Source of the DNA: Breoghania corrubedonensis
GTDB lineage: Bacteria > Pseudomonadota > Alphaproteobacteria > Rhizobiales > Stappiaceae
Length of the DNA: 64,000 nt
Assembly (NCBI RefSeq): GCF_003053845.1
Contig: NZ_QAYG01000002.1
Coordinates: 62,001-126,000 of the forward strand
Direction of reading: 5' to 3'
Shown here one piece after another: positions 16,909-26,045 of this stretch. A model generated the notes under the pieces. That model made no database searches. It was not told where the DNA came from and worked only from the letters and a program-made list of their open reading frames with translations. The position numbers and the translations under genes are program-made. Numbering within the stretch: position 1 is the first letter of the stretch; every line of letters starts with the position of its first letter.

Positions 16909-18423
16909 TCAGAACGTCGTCCAGTCGCCCTCGGCCTCGAACTCAGCGGCCGCCTGATAGATCGTCGCCTCGTTCCAGTCTCTGGCGACCAGCATCATTC
17001 CGACCGGAAGATCATCGGAAAGGCCGCAAGGGATCGACATGGCCGGATGCCCCGTCACGTCGAACTGGCAGGTGGTGCCCACCATCTCGAAGGCGCGGGC
17101 GATGATTTCCTCAAGTGGCGCATCCGGCTCGGGCAGCTTGGTCGCCACGCAAGGCAGCGTCGGCATCAGCAGCACGTCATATTCGGCGAACCTGGCGTCA
17201 TAGGCTGCCTTCATGACGCTCGCGAGGTTCTGGCACTTGGCATAGAAGCGCCCGCGATAGTGATCGAGCCCCCACTGACCGACGAGCATCGAGATCTTCA
17301 GCGTCTTGGAAAGATCGTCCGCCCGCTGCTTCCACGCCGAATGGGCATCGAGCAGGCCGACGTCGTAGCGCCCCTTCCAGTTGAAGCCCATTCCGTTGCC
17401 ATGCATCATCTGCGCGGTCAGGCCTTCCAGCGCGATCGGCCCCCAGACAGCAGCCGTCAGCGGATGCTCGGGGATGGAAACCTCCTCCACCGTCGCACCC
17501 ATTTTTTCGAAACGCGCGGCAGCTTCCCTGACCTTGTCGGCAACGGCCGTCTGCATGCCCGCGGCGGTGAAACCTTCCTTCAGGATGCCGATCTTGAGGC
17601 CCGCGGCCCCCTTGCCAAGCGCTTCCGTGTAGGGCGCCACTTTTGGTGAATACTGGCGCGGATCGAACCCGTCGGCCCCGGCGAGCACTTCCAGAAGCAG
17701 CGCGTTGTCGGCGACATTGGAGGTGATTGGCCCGGTGTGATCGATGGTCGTCTCGATGGGCATCACGCCCGTGTAGGGGACGAGCCCGTGCGTCCCCTTC
17801 ATGCCATAGGTGCCGCAATAGGCCGACGGAATGCGGATGGAGCCGCCCTGATCGCCGCCGATGGCCATATCCACCTCGCCCGCCGCCACAAGGGCAGCCG
17901 AGCCGGAGGAAGACCCGCCTGCCGAATACCCCATCTTGCGCGGATTGTGGACCGGCCCCGGATCGGAGGTGTGGCTGCCGCCGGAAAGACAGAAATGCTC
18001 GCACACCGCCTTGCCGACGATGGTCGCACCTTCATCGAGCATACGGGTGACGATGGTGGCATCAGCTGCCGGAATGAAGCCTTCCAGCGTGGAGGCGCCG
18101 TTCATCATCGGCACGCCTGCAAGCGCGACGTTGTCCTTCAGGACCACCGTCTTGCCCGATAGCTTGCCGCTCTGCGCACCCTTCACTTCAGACTTGTAGT
18201 ACCAGGCGCCGAACTTGTTTTCAGAAGGACCCGGACGATAGCCGGGCGTGCGCGGATAGGCGGTCGCCGGGATCGGATCCGGCAAGGCGTCGATCAGGTC
18301 ATAGGCATCGAAATTCCCCTGCATCAGGGCGAGATAATCGCCAGCCTCCGCTTCCGACATGGTCATGCCAAGCTTGGCGGCGATTGCGGCGACTTCCGTC
18401 GCGGATGGGCGTGTGACGGCCAT
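16909..18423 (-). CDS. Amidase (amidase-signature family)
   Basis: A 504-residue amidase-signature enzyme hydrolysing a carboxylic amide to acid plus ammonia. The Ser-cisSer-Lys triad reads directly: K96 in VVLKDNVA, S171 in AGGSSSGSA and nucleophile S195 in [12 protein letters not shown]. The N-terminal 90 residues and the [15 protein letters not shown] and [12 protein letters not shown] segments resemble amidases that accompany nitrile hydratases in actinobacteria and rhizobia (from memory of the family). No nitrile hydratase is present. It is the last gene of the AmiC-like/importer operon, 104 bases after the urtE-like gene, so it likely acts on the imported amide. Confidence 0.92.
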   Translation of the reverse strand: MAVTRPSATEVAAIAAKLGMTMSEAEAGDYLALMQGNFDAYDLIDALPDPIPATAYPRTPGYRPGPSENKFGAWYYKSEVKGAQSGKLSGKTVVLKDNVALAGVPMMNGASTLEGFIPAADATIVTRMLDEGATIVGKAVCEHFCLSGGSHTSDPGPVHNPRKMGYSAGGSSSGSAALVAAGEVDMAIGGDQGGSIRIPSAYCGTYGMKGTHGLVPYTGVMPIETTIDHTGPITSNVADNALLLEVLAGADGFDPRQYSPKVAPYTEALGKGAAGLKIGILKEGFTAAGMQTAVADKVREAAARFEKMGATVEEVSIPEHPLTAAVWGPIALEGLTAQMMHGNGMGFNWKGRYDVGLLDAHSAWKQRADDLSKTLKISMLVGQWGLDHYRGRFYAKCQNLASVMKAAYDARFAEYDVLLMPTLPCVATKLPEPDAPLEEIIARAFEMVGTTCQFDVTGHPAMSIPCGLSDDLPVGMMLVARDWNEATIYQAAAEFEAEGDWTTF

Positions 18424-18527
18424 GAGTTTTCCCTTCTTCCAGATGAGACAGTTCAGTTCAGCGATTTGGTTTGGAGATGCGGCGCAGCCGGGGCCAGGTC
18501 AGACCGGGCTCGCGGCGCGCGTATCGG

Positions 18528-19229
18528 TCAGGCGCAAGACATGGCGATCTTCCCGGCCAGCAGGTCTTCTCGCGCCACCGTGCCGGAAATCTGGCCCTTC
18601 TGGATGGACAGGACCCGGTCCGACAGCGAGGTGATGAAGTCGAGATTCTGCTCCACGATGATCATGGAGAGCGACTTGCGTGCCTTCAGGCCCGCCAGTG
18701 TCTCGATGATCTCGTCGATGATGGAGGGCTGGATGCCCTCGGTTGGCTCGTCCAGCAGGATCAGATCGGGCTGGGTACAAAGGCAGCGCGCCAGCGCCAG
18801 CAATTGCTGCTCGCCGCCCGAAAGCGCCCCGCCGCGCCGGTCGAGCAGCCGCACGAGGCGCGGGAAATCCTCAAGCACCGCGTCGATGATGGAGAGATCC
18901 TCCTTCGCCGCGGTCACAAGTCCCATGCGCAGGTTCTCGTAGACCGACAGGGAGGGAAAGATCTCGCGCCCCTGCGGTACGAGCCCCAGCCCCAGGCGGG
19001 CGCGATCATGGGTAGCAAGCGCGGTGATATTCCGTCCGCGATAATGGACCGCGCCGCCGGTCGCGGGCAGCGCCCCCATCAGCGTGCGCATGAGCGTGGT
19101 CTTGCCCATGCCGTTATGGCCCAGAATGCCGAGATACTCGCCCGGCTCCATGGCGAAGGTAACGCCCATGAGAATCGGTACCCGCCCGTAATTCGCGCGA
19201 AGCCCCGCGACCTGAAGAAGCGCGCTCAT
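18528..19229 (-). CDS. urtE: Urea/amide-type ABC transporter ATPase (UrtE-like)
   Basis: A 233-residue ATPase starting MSALLQVAGLRANYGRVPIL; its start overlaps the urtD-like stop (ATGA). Walker A is GHNGMGKTTL, the signature is LSGGEQQLLALARCL, and LILLDEPTEGIQPSIIDEI is a hallmark of UrtE. It powers the importer encoded by the upstream genes. Upstream frame extension has no support. Confidence 0.9.
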   Translation of the reverse strand: MSALLQVAGLRANYGRVPILMGVTFAMEPGEYLGILGHNGMGKTTLMRTLMGALPATGGAVHYRGRNITALATHDRARLGLGLVPQGREIFPSLSVYENLRMGLVTAAKEDLSIIDAVLEDFPRLVRLLDRRGGALSGGEQQLLALARCLCTQPDLILLDEPTEGIQPSIIDEIIETLAGLKARKSLSMIIVEQNLDFITSLSDRVLSIQKGQISGTVAREDLLAGKIAMSCA

Positions 19230-19957
19230 GCCGCCACCTTCTTTCCAAGATAGATGTCGCGCACCCGCTCGTCTGCGAGCACGGCGGCACAATCGTCCTC
19301 CATCAGGATGCGGCCCTGGTGGAAGATCGTGACCTTCTTGGCGATCATCTTGATGAACTCCATGTCGTGCTCGACCACGATCAGCGCCTTGGTGCGGTTG
19401 ATTTCGCGGATGATCTCCGCGGTACGGCCCGTCTCGTCATCGGTCATCCCGGCGGCAGGTTCATCGAGCAGGATCAGTTCCGGATCGGCGGCAAGCACCG
19501 TGCCGATCTCCACCCATTGCCGCTGGCCGTGAGAAAGCTGGCCAACGATCGCATCGGCGATGCCTGTCAGCCGCGCCCGCTCCAGCACCTCGTCCACCGC
19601 CTCGCGGATTCTGGGACCCGTGGCATGAGCACGCCGCGCGGCAAGCCAGATATGCTCACGCACAGATATCTCGTTGAAAACATTAGGCACCTGCGTCTTG
19701 ATGCCGATGCCAAGCCTCGCGATCTCGTGCGAAGCATGCCCTGCAATCGAATGCGTACGGAAGGTGACGCTGCCCGATGTGGGCGTGAGCTGGCCGGTCA
19801 GCATCTTGAAGAAGGTGCTCTTGCCTGCCCCGTTCGGGCCGATAAGGCAGCGAAGCTCCATTTCGCCCAGCGTGAAATTCACGTCGTCATTGGCGACCAC
19901 GCCGCCGAAGCGCATGGTCAGGTTCTTCGTCTGGAGGAGAGGTACAAGCTCACTCAT
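19226..19957 (-). CDS. urtD: Urea/amide-type ABC transporter ATPase (UrtD-like)
   Basis: A 243-residue ATPase from MSELVPLLQTKNLTMRFGGV, preceded by GGAGAGAAGGG. Walker A is GPNGAGKSTF, the signature is LSHGQRQWVEIGTVL and Walker B is LILLDEPAAGMTDDET, all in the UrtD style. It overlaps both neighbours by four bases, which implies coupled translation of the permease and the two ATPases. Confidence 0.9.
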   Translation of the reverse strand: MSELVPLLQTKNLTMRFGGVVANDDVNFTLGEMELRCLIGPNGAGKSTFFKMLTGQLTPTSGSVTFRTHSIAGHASHEIARLGIGIKTQVPNVFNEISVREHIWLAARRAHATGPRIREAVDEVLERARLTGIADAIVGQLSHGQRQWVEIGTVLAADPELILLDEPAAGMTDDETGRTAEIIREINRTKALIVVEHDMEFIKMIAKKVTIFHQGRILMEDDCAAVLADERVRDIYLGKKVAA

Positions 19958-21012
19958 CCCTTCTCTCCTTCCATGGCGGGCACATCGAGGGAGGAGGACG
20001 GCAGTGTTGATTTGCGCTGCCCCCACCAATACGCGAGATGCTCGAAGGCCTGCTGGATGGAAAGCACGATTCCCTTCGGCAACAGCAACACGAAGCCCAC
20101 GAGAATGACGCCCAGAACAAGGTTTGAATTGAAAGTCTGCTGGGTACCGATCTGCGAGACGAGATACTGGATGAGCACGCAACCAAGGATCGGGCCCACC
20201 AACGTCCCGAGGCTGCCAACCGTGATCCAGATGATGATTTCCGCCGACAGGCTGAGGCTGAAGATGGTTGGCCCGACAAAGGCGCCCCAGTTCACGTAAA
20301 GCGCACCTGCGAGCCCGGCGATCGCCCCGCCGATGACGAAGACGCCGAGCTTGACGAGCCGAGGATCGTAGCCCAGCAGGGCCGCGCGTGTCTCGTTCTC
20401 GCGAACCGCTATCGCGATCCGCCCGAAGGTCGATCCGATCAAGAGCCGAAGCCCGAGATAGACCACGATCAGCAACCCGCCAGTTACCCACCAGGCGTGT
20501 TCAGGATAGAGAATGTCGCTCGGATCGAACGGCATGTTGAAGGTCTGGATCGCCGGAATGCCGTTGAAGCCGCCAAGACGTACGGAGCCGATGGTGTATT
20601 CGTTGCCTGCGGTGGAATTGACCACGTTGAACAGGATCAGCGTCACGGTCAGCGTTATCACGCCGAGATAGACATCCGAGATCCGGCCATAGAAGACGAA
20701 ATAGCCGAGAGCGCCAGCAAAGAGCGCCGGCACGAGGATCGCCAGCACGATTGCCGGCGTGGAATCCCCGAAATTGCCGACCGCCACCGCATAGGCATAG
20801 CCGCCCAGTCCGAAGAAGGCGGACTGGCCAAAGGACAGGATGCCGCCGAAGCCCCAGATGAAGGCGAGGCTCAGCGACAGCACCGCCATGGAGGCGAAAA
20901 GCGTGAGCTGCATGACGGTGAAGAGGTCGAGATAGCCCGGAGCCAGCGCGACCACGACGATGGCGACGAGAACGGCGAGTGCTTGCGCGATGAGCTTGTG
21001 ATTGCGGGTCAT
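19954..21012 (-). CDS. urtC: Urea/amide-type ABC transporter permease (UrtC-like)
   Basis: A 352-residue LivM-fold permease. Multiple membrane helices include LSLAFIWGFGGILSFGQSAF, the conserved family loop, and the coupling loop is AVRENETRAALLGYDPR. Its ATG directly abuts the urtB-like TAG. The C-terminal 30 residues are polar and extend beyond the usual RPxG end. Confidence 0.9.
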   Translation of the reverse strand: MTRNHKLIAQALAVLVAIVVVALAPGYLDLFTVMQLTLFASMAVLSLSLAFIWGFGGILSFGQSAFFGLGGYAYAVAVGNFGDSTPAIVLAILVPALFAGALGYFVFYGRISDVYLGVITLTVTLILFNVVNSTAGNEYTIGSVRLGGFNGIPAIQTFNMPFDPSDILYPEHAWWVTGGLLIVVYLGLRLLIGSTFGRIAIAVRENETRAALLGYDPRLVKLGVFVIGGAIAGLAGALYVNWGAFVGPTIFSLSLSAEIIIWITVGSLGTLVGPILGCVLIQYLVSQIGTQQTFNSNLVLGVILVGFVLLLPKGIVLSIQQAFEHLAYWWGQRKSTLPSSSLDVPAMEGEKG

Positions 21013-21879
21013 CTAGAGCTGCCCCTTGAAGAACCGGCCGGAAATTCCCTGCGGCAGCAGCCGGATGAGAATGATGGCGGAAGTGAAGAGGATGACCTCG
21101 CCATAGACCGGCGTGGTGAAGTAGGCGCCGAGCTGGTTGATGAAGCCGAAGAGACTGGAGGCTGCGACCGTGCCCGACAGGATCGCCGCGCCGCCGCCCA
21201 CCACGGTGATGAAGGCCTTGGCGATATAGGCCGCGCCCATAACCGGCGTGATGCCGGAGACCGGCGCGAGCAGCCCGCCCGCGAGCCCGGAAAGCGCCGC
21301 GCCAAGCGTGAAAGTCATCATGTAGATGCGGGCCGGATTGACGCCGAGCTTCGCCGCCATTTCCGGGTTTTGCATGGTGGCACGCGCAATCAGCCCGAAG
21401 CGGGTATGGCGCATGAGTGCATAGATTATCCCGGCGGCGACCAACGCCATGGCGAGCAGGAACAGCGTGTAGTAGCTCGTGCGATAGGCCCCCACCGAAA
21501 ACCCGCCGAGCGGTGTCGGTACGCCCTTTGTCGTGTTGCCGAATATCGTCGTGACGAAACCGACGATGAAGAGGCTCAGGCCCCATGTCGCCAGCATGGA
21601 ATCGATCAACCGCCCATAGAGAAAGCGGATCAGGCAGCGCTCCACGACGAGCCCGACCAATGCGACGAAGGCTGGCGCGACCACCAGCATGGCGATCCAG
21701 ATGTTCAGCCCTGCATTGGCCGAGACCACGGTGGCATAGGCCCCCAGCATCACGAACTCGCCATGGGCCAGATTGATGATGCGCATCATGCCGAAAATGA
21801 TCGCGAGCCCCAGGCAGAGCAGGAACAGCGAGGCCGCGCCATTGACGACGTCGAGCGCCACAATGACCGCAAGATCCAT
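21013..21879 (-). CDS. urtB: Urea/amide-type ABC transporter permease (UrtB-like)
   Basis: A 288-residue LivH-fold permease starting MDLAVIVALDVVNGAASLF after AAGGGGATCGAA; the longer frame adds 31 non-hydrophobic residues without a better ribosome site. Core motifs are FGMMRIINLAHGEFVMLG and the coupling loop RATMQNPEMAAKLGVN. The N-terminal HEAT-like periplasmic domain of true UrtB is absent, as in short amide-type UrtB proteins. Confidence 0.88.
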   Translation of the reverse strand: MDLAVIVALDVVNGAASLFLLCLGLAIIFGMMRIINLAHGEFVMLGAYATVVSANAGLNIWIAMLVVAPAFVALVGLVVERCLIRFLYGRLIDSMLATWGLSLFIVGFVTTIFGNTTKGVPTPLGGFSVGAYRTSYYTLFLLAMALVAAGIIYALMRHTRFGLIARATMQNPEMAAKLGVNPARIYMMTFTLGAALSGLAGGLLAPVSGITPVMGAAYIAKAFITVVGGGAAILSGTVAASSLFGFINQLGAYFTTPVYGEVILFTSAIILIRLLPQGISGRFFKGQL

Positions 21880-21999
21880 TTCGATCCCCTTGAGATAAGA
21901 AGTGAGAACCAGGCCGGACTGGAGGCCGGAAACGGGCACGAGCGACGCGCCTTTACAGCCCTGCCCGACCATGACCGGACAGCAACGGGAGGGATCGGA

Positions 22000-23238
22000 T
22001 CAGATGTCGATCTCGTATTGCCGGGTATCGTTCGGGTTCTTGATGAGATCGCACACGGCTGCGGTATCGAGCGGCTTCTGGTCGGGATAGCTTTCCAGCA
22101 CCGACCACTTGCGGTCCTTCACCTCTGCGAGGAAGGCGTTGCGGGTGGCGTGATGGGTGGCGCGGTCGAGCGTCACCGTGCCGCTCGGACCATCGAAGGA
22201 AATGCCGCTTTCCAGCGCCTCGATCACCTTCATCCGGTCGATCGTGCCCGCTTTCTTCACACCTTCCGCCCACAGGTGGAAGCCTTCATAGGTCGCAGCC
22301 GCAAGTTCGGAGATGTAGGGGATCTCGGGATGTGCTTTCTTCAGCTTGCCCACATAAGCCGTGCTGGCGGGCGTGGTCAGTTCCTCGAAATAGCCATAGG
22401 CGCCGAGAACGCCTTCGCTCTCCGTCGCATCGAGCGTCGACGGCTCGTTGACGAGACCGAAGGTGGTGGACGCGATCGGAATTTCGCCTTTCATGCCCGC
22501 GGCGGCCCACTGGCGATAGAAGGCGGTGTGGTTGCCGCCCACCAGGGCGGAGAGCACGAGGTCGGGCTTGGCCGCCTGGATCTTGGAAATGGTCGGGCCA
22601 AAATTGGTGACGTCGAGCGGGAAGAAGTCGACGGAAAGGATCTCGCCGCCATGGTCGCGGGCGTATTTGGTCATCCACTTGGCGGTGATCTGCCCGTAAT
22701 TGTAGTCGGCGGCGAGGATATAGGCCTTCTTGCCGGCCTTCTCCATCGCGTAGGGCACCAGCTTCTCGACCGTCTGGGCGGGCGTCGTGCCGGTGCAGAA
22801 GATGTTGCGGTCGCACACGCCCCCCTCATAGAGGGTGTTGTAGAAATAGAGCACGCGGAACCGGTCGAAGGTCGGCCGGATCGCCTCGCGCGAGGCCGAG
22901 GTGATGCCGCCATGAACCACCGCGACCCGATCCTTCACGGCAAGCTGTTGCGCATATTGCGAATAGAGCTGGATGTTCGACTGGGTGTCGTAATGCACCA
23001 GCTTCAGCGGGCGGCCGAGCAGCCCGCCGGCGGCGTTCACCTCCTCGATCGCAAGCGCAAGACTGTCGACCATCGGTACGCCGGTAGCGGCCAGCGGGCC
23101 GGACTGGTCATGCAGGCTGCCGACAAGGATCGGATCCTCGCTGCCATAGCCATAGCGCATGATCACAGCGGGCGCGGCGAGCATGGTTGTGGAGGCGGCT
23201 ATGGAATTACGCAGGAAGCGGCGGCGCGAGAGTGTCAT
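22000..23238 (-). CDS. Urea/short-chain-amide-type ABC binding protein with Tat signal
   Basis: A 412-residue Peripla_BP_5/6 protein. The N-terminus MTLSRRRFLRNSIAASTTML carries a twin-arginine motif, so it is exported folded. It begins PILVGSLHDQSGPLAATGVP and contains GGLLGRPLKLVHYDTQSN, VAVVHGGITSASREAIRP and YNYGQITAKW, the layout of UrtA/FmdD proteins that bind urea or short amides. It precedes the permease genes by 120 bases and follows the AmiC-like gene in the same operon. Confidence 0.9.
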   Translation of the reverse strand: MTLSRRRFLRNSIAASTTMLAAPAVIMRYGYGSEDPILVGSLHDQSGPLAATGVPMVDSLALAIEEVNAAGGLLGRPLKLVHYDTQSNIQLYSQYAQQLAVKDRVAVVHGGITSASREAIRPTFDRFRVLYFYNTLYEGGVCDRNIFCTGTTPAQTVEKLVPYAMEKAGKKAYILAADYNYGQITAKWMTKYARDHGGEILSVDFFPLDVTNFGPTISKIQAAKPDLVLSALVGGNHTAFYRQWAAAGMKGEIPIASTTFGLVNEPSTLDATESEGVLGAYGYFEELTTPASTAYVGKLKKAHPEIPYISELAAATYEGFHLWAEGVKKAGTIDRMKVIEALESGISFDGPSGTVTLDRATHHATRNAFLAEVKDRKWSVLESYPDQKPLDTAAVCDLIKNPNDTRQYEIDI

Positions 23239-23390
23239 TGGAGGTGTCCCCTGAGCTGGTCGGCTTATGGGGATATAGTTGAATTGGCAATAGATGAAAA
23301 ATCAAGTATCTTTTTTGCATGCCCGCCGGGAAGCAACACGAATTGGCGGAAATCCGCGCCGCGGTACGCGGGACCCAAAGCCATCGGGGA

Positions 23391-24440
23391 TCAGAGCGAG
23401 GTAACGACCGTGAAGTCATACCCATCCACCCGCGCCAGATGAACCTGCTGGCGAGCCCCCACAACGGGAGAGACATGATTTCCGCGCGCGGTCCGCTGCT
23501 GCACCGTACGCCCGATTGCGCGGCGAATTTCCGAAGCCTGGGCAACCCCGGCTTCCTCCACCAGCGAGGCAAGGCAATGCACACCTTCGTAACAGGACTC
23601 GCCGAACCCGTTCACCGGCGGCGGCGTCTCACCGAAGGTCGTGTGGTAGCGTTCCAGAAAGGCCCCGTTGTTTCGCGAACGCAGGCTGGAGAAATAGGCC
23701 GACGACACGTAGAGGTTCTCGGTCGCATCCTCTCCAAGGCCGTAGACGATGGTTTCCTCGATCGCCGTGGAGAAGCGCAGCATCTTGCCCGCGAGCCCGG
23801 CTTCCGCAAAAGCTCTGTTGAAATGAATCGCCTCTTCTCCAAGAAAATAGGAAACAACCATGTCGCTGTGGCTCTGCCGGATGGCATTAAGCAGGCGCCC
23901 GTAGTCCCGGTCGCCGATGGACATCAGGTATTCGCCTGTCACTGTCCCGCCATTGTCGCGGATCGCGTGCCGGGCCTCCGCGAAGCTCATGCGCGGCCAG
24001 ATATAGTCACTCCCGCAAAGAAAATGGCGCCGCGCACGCTTGTATTCGCTGAGCCATGCAAGCGCGGGAGCCAGCAGTTCCGCCGTCGTCTCCCCCGTGG
24101 TGACCACCGACTGATCCGCCTCGTACCCCTCGAACTGCGGTGTGTAGATATAAGGAACCCGCCGGTCGATCACCTCGGAGACGAGCGCGCGCGCGTAGCT
24201 TGGAAACATTCCGACAATGGCATCGACCTGCTCCACCTCGATGGCGAAATTCGTGGCCTCGACGGCCTGGCGCGCGCCGCTGCCCAGATTGACGATCACC
24301 GCCTCCGTTTCGCGCCCCAGCACGCCCCCGGCATGGTTCAGCTCATGGACGGCGAGCCTCGTGCAGGCGACGCCGGACGGCGCCCACAAACCGCAGGCGC
24401 CTTCCTGCTCAAGCAGCAACGCGATCTTGAAAGGAGGCAT
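23391..24440 (-). CDS. AmiC-like cytoplasmic amide-sensor / binding-protein homologue
   Basis: A 349-residue Peripla_BP_6 fold protein (IALLLEQEGACGLWAPSG, AVHELNHAGGVLGRETEAVI, GMFPSYARALVSEVI, YTPQFEGYEADQSV) with no signal peptide, so it should remain in the cytoplasm. That matches AmiC, the amide-sensing negative regulator of aliphatic amidase operons. AmiC normally sequesters the antiterminator AmiR (ANTAR domain), but no AmiR homologue is seen in the window. Position at the head of the importer/amidase operon supports a sensing role. An untranslocated transporter protein is the alternative. Confidence 0.75.
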   Translation of the reverse strand: MPPFKIALLLEQEGACGLWAPSGVACTRLAVHELNHAGGVLGRETEAVIVNLGSGARQAVEATNFAIEVEQVDAIVGMFPSYARALVSEVIDRRVPYIYTPQFEGYEADQSVVTTGETTAELLAPALAWLSEYKRARRHFLCGSDYIWPRMSFAEARHAIRDNGGTVTGEYLMSIGDRDYGRLLNAIRQSHSDMVVSYFLGEEAIHFNRAFAEAGLAGKMLRFSTAIEETIVYGLGEDATENLYVSSAYFSSLRSRNNGAFLERYHTTFGETPPPVNGFGESCYEGVHCLASLVEEAGVAQASEIRRAIGRTVQQRTARGNHVSPVVGARQQVHLARVDGYDFTVVTSL

Positions 24441-24794
24441 GACCGTTCCCCATCAGCGTCCGGCGACGACCGGAGTTCGGGAAGACTTATGCAGGAGCCA
24501 TGCCGAACTCCACGGGCTTTCGATAAACTATTTCGCCGTTCGTGCCACGAACTCTGCGCGAGATCGCCGCATCCACGGCAGATCTCGGGAAAACCACTTG
24601 GACAAGATGCCACGGAAATGTGCAATCAGCACCGCAGGACTTTTATGCACTTGCGCGACACTCGACCTCGCTAAACTGTAACCGTTTCTGAAACTTCTGA
24701 CGTCGAATGTACGTCCAAATTTGGAATATGACAGTTGCACCCAAGCGGCTGCGAAAATATATGAAATGGCAATTATTGAAAAAGAGGCCAAGCG
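24441..24794. other. Divergent control region between amidase operon and MarR gene
   Basis: 354 bases without a gene. The right half (about 24660-24790) becomes AT-rich and contains the palindromic stretch GCAATTATTGAA at 24769-24780, close to the marR ribosome site GAGGCC. It should hold both promoters. No leader hairpin of the AmiR-dependent type was recognised by eye. Confidence 0.45.
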
Positions 24795-25241
24795 ATGTCC
24801 GCATCCTCCCACAAGCCGGGAGCCCACCGTGATCCGCACAAACTGTTGCACCTGATCGGCGGCGTGAACCGCCGGTTCGAACAGCAGATCGAGGAACGGC
24901 TAAAGCCCGCGCGCACATCGATTGAGCAGTATCGCATTCTCGATGCCTTGGGTGCGCGCAGTGGACGTACCATGAGCGAACTGGCAGGCCTCGTCTTCGT
25001 GGATTCCCCCACCCTCACCAAGATTGTCGACCGCATGGTCGCCAAAGCCGAGGTCTACCGAGCACCCGATCCTCACGACCGACGCAAGGTTCTCGTCTTC
25101 ATCTCCGAAAAGGGCGCGGAGACGTTGCGCGAGCTGAAGCTTCTGGTGGCCGAACCGGAAGCGGCCCTCGCCGCCCGACTGCCCGCCGGTGACACCGACC
25201 GACTCTGCTCGCTGCTTGAGAACCTGCTGGCCGAGGATTGA
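24795..25241 (+). CDS. MarR-family transcriptional regulator
   Basis: A 148-residue winged-helix dimer protein. The DNA-binding core covers EQYRILDALGARSGRTMSEL, the recognition helix DSPTLTKIVDRMVAK and the wing RAPDPHDRRKVLVFISEKG, which is the MarR signature. It is divergent from the AmiC-like/amide importer/amidase operon and is the obvious local regulator for it. The ligand is unknown. Confidence 0.88.
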   Translation: MSASSHKPGAHRDPHKLLHLIGGVNRRFEQQIEERLKPARTSIEQYRILDALGARSGRTMSELAGLVFVDSPTLTKIVDRMVAKAEVYRAPDPHDRRKVLVFISEKGAETLRELKLLVAEPEAALAARLPAGDTDRLCSLLENLLAED

Positions 25242-25685
25242 GCCCGGCCTGACCAGCTCACTTGCGGCAATAAAGGGCAGGAGCCTGACCAGCTGGCTCA
25301 ACCGCCAGGGGACCAATCTTCGCGTGCAAGGCTGTATGGCGGAGAGATGGGGAAAGCTCGAACCCGCACGGTTTGCGAGACCAACGGCCGCCCGAGCTTA
25401 TGCGAGGCCCCGACTGGAGCGAAGCCCGAAGGGCGACAGTGCGAGGTCAGATAATGGCGGAGGGGAAGCTCTCCAGGCAAAATCGCACACCATATCAGGA
25501 TGACTTCCATCATATTGTTTTTATTTTGAAATTACAGACACCCGCGCGATTTCCCCACTCATCGAATATCATCCAATATCGTCAAATCGCGCGTCTTGTG
25601 ATGGCACAATGATGGGGTACTTCTGACCTGGCCCACATGATGAAGCCCTCTCCCCGATGCTCACCGACACACAGGTGAAGGGTCT
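25242..25685. other. Gene-free stretch with rearranged sequence
   Basis: No gene is supported. A 12-bp direct repeat GCCTGACCAGCT is at 25247-25258 and 25283-25294, just after the marR stop. The right part (25600-25685) belongs to, or abuts, the IS debris. It reads as a recombination scar. Confidence 0.4.
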
Positions 25686-25877
25686 CTATTTCTCTCCGAA
25701 GACAACTTGCCGGACCAGCTCGGTCTGCCGGGCGTCTTCCTTCGCTCGGTTGCTCAACGGGTTCTTCAGCCAGGCATAGAAGCCGCTGGCCCGGATGCGC
25801 AGGCACGGACACATCGTCCGCACCGATGCGTCGGGCGTGTTGAGCGCGGCGATTTCGGCGTGGTCGCCGATCCGCAA
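25686..25877 (-). pseudogene. IS3-family transposase OrfB, N-terminal fragment
   Basis: The translated fragment CPCLRIRASGFYAWLKNPLS followed by RAKEDARQTELVRQ matches the start of IS3-family OrfB (the SGFYAW motif and the following charged helix). It stops after about 40 recognisable residues, with no DDE catalytic core. It is a decayed insertion-sequence remnant between the amidase locus and the PPC/acyl-CoA locus. Confidence 0.6.
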
Positions 25878-25982
25878 GGGCGGATGCAGGGTGGCCCCTT
25901 CGTCTCGGGCGAGAACCCGACCTGCACCACCTTCGAGGTCACGCTGGAGGAATGGCTGCCGGAGCCCCCGGCAACGGCCTGA
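25868..25982 (+). pseudogene. Possible 3' remnant of an unidentified gene
   Basis: An open + strand stretch ends DFGVVADPQGRMQGG, then FVSGENPTCTTFEVTLEEWL and PEPPATA before a TGA. It looks protein-like but has no start of its own and runs into IS sequence on the left. The parent gene was probably cut by the IS. The function is not recognised. Confidence 0.25.
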
Positions 25983-26045
25983 TAGCCCTTTCCATCATTG
26001 CGCCCGCGCGTTCCATTGGGCGCGGGCGCAATGTTGAATGTCGGG

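Noticed and set aside
20497-23442. A 981-codon open frame on the + strand
   Set aside because: It lies wholly opposite the urt-type operon and has the composition of an antisense shadow in GC-rich DNA (rich in His, Arg, Asp, Gly). No ribosome site or domain.
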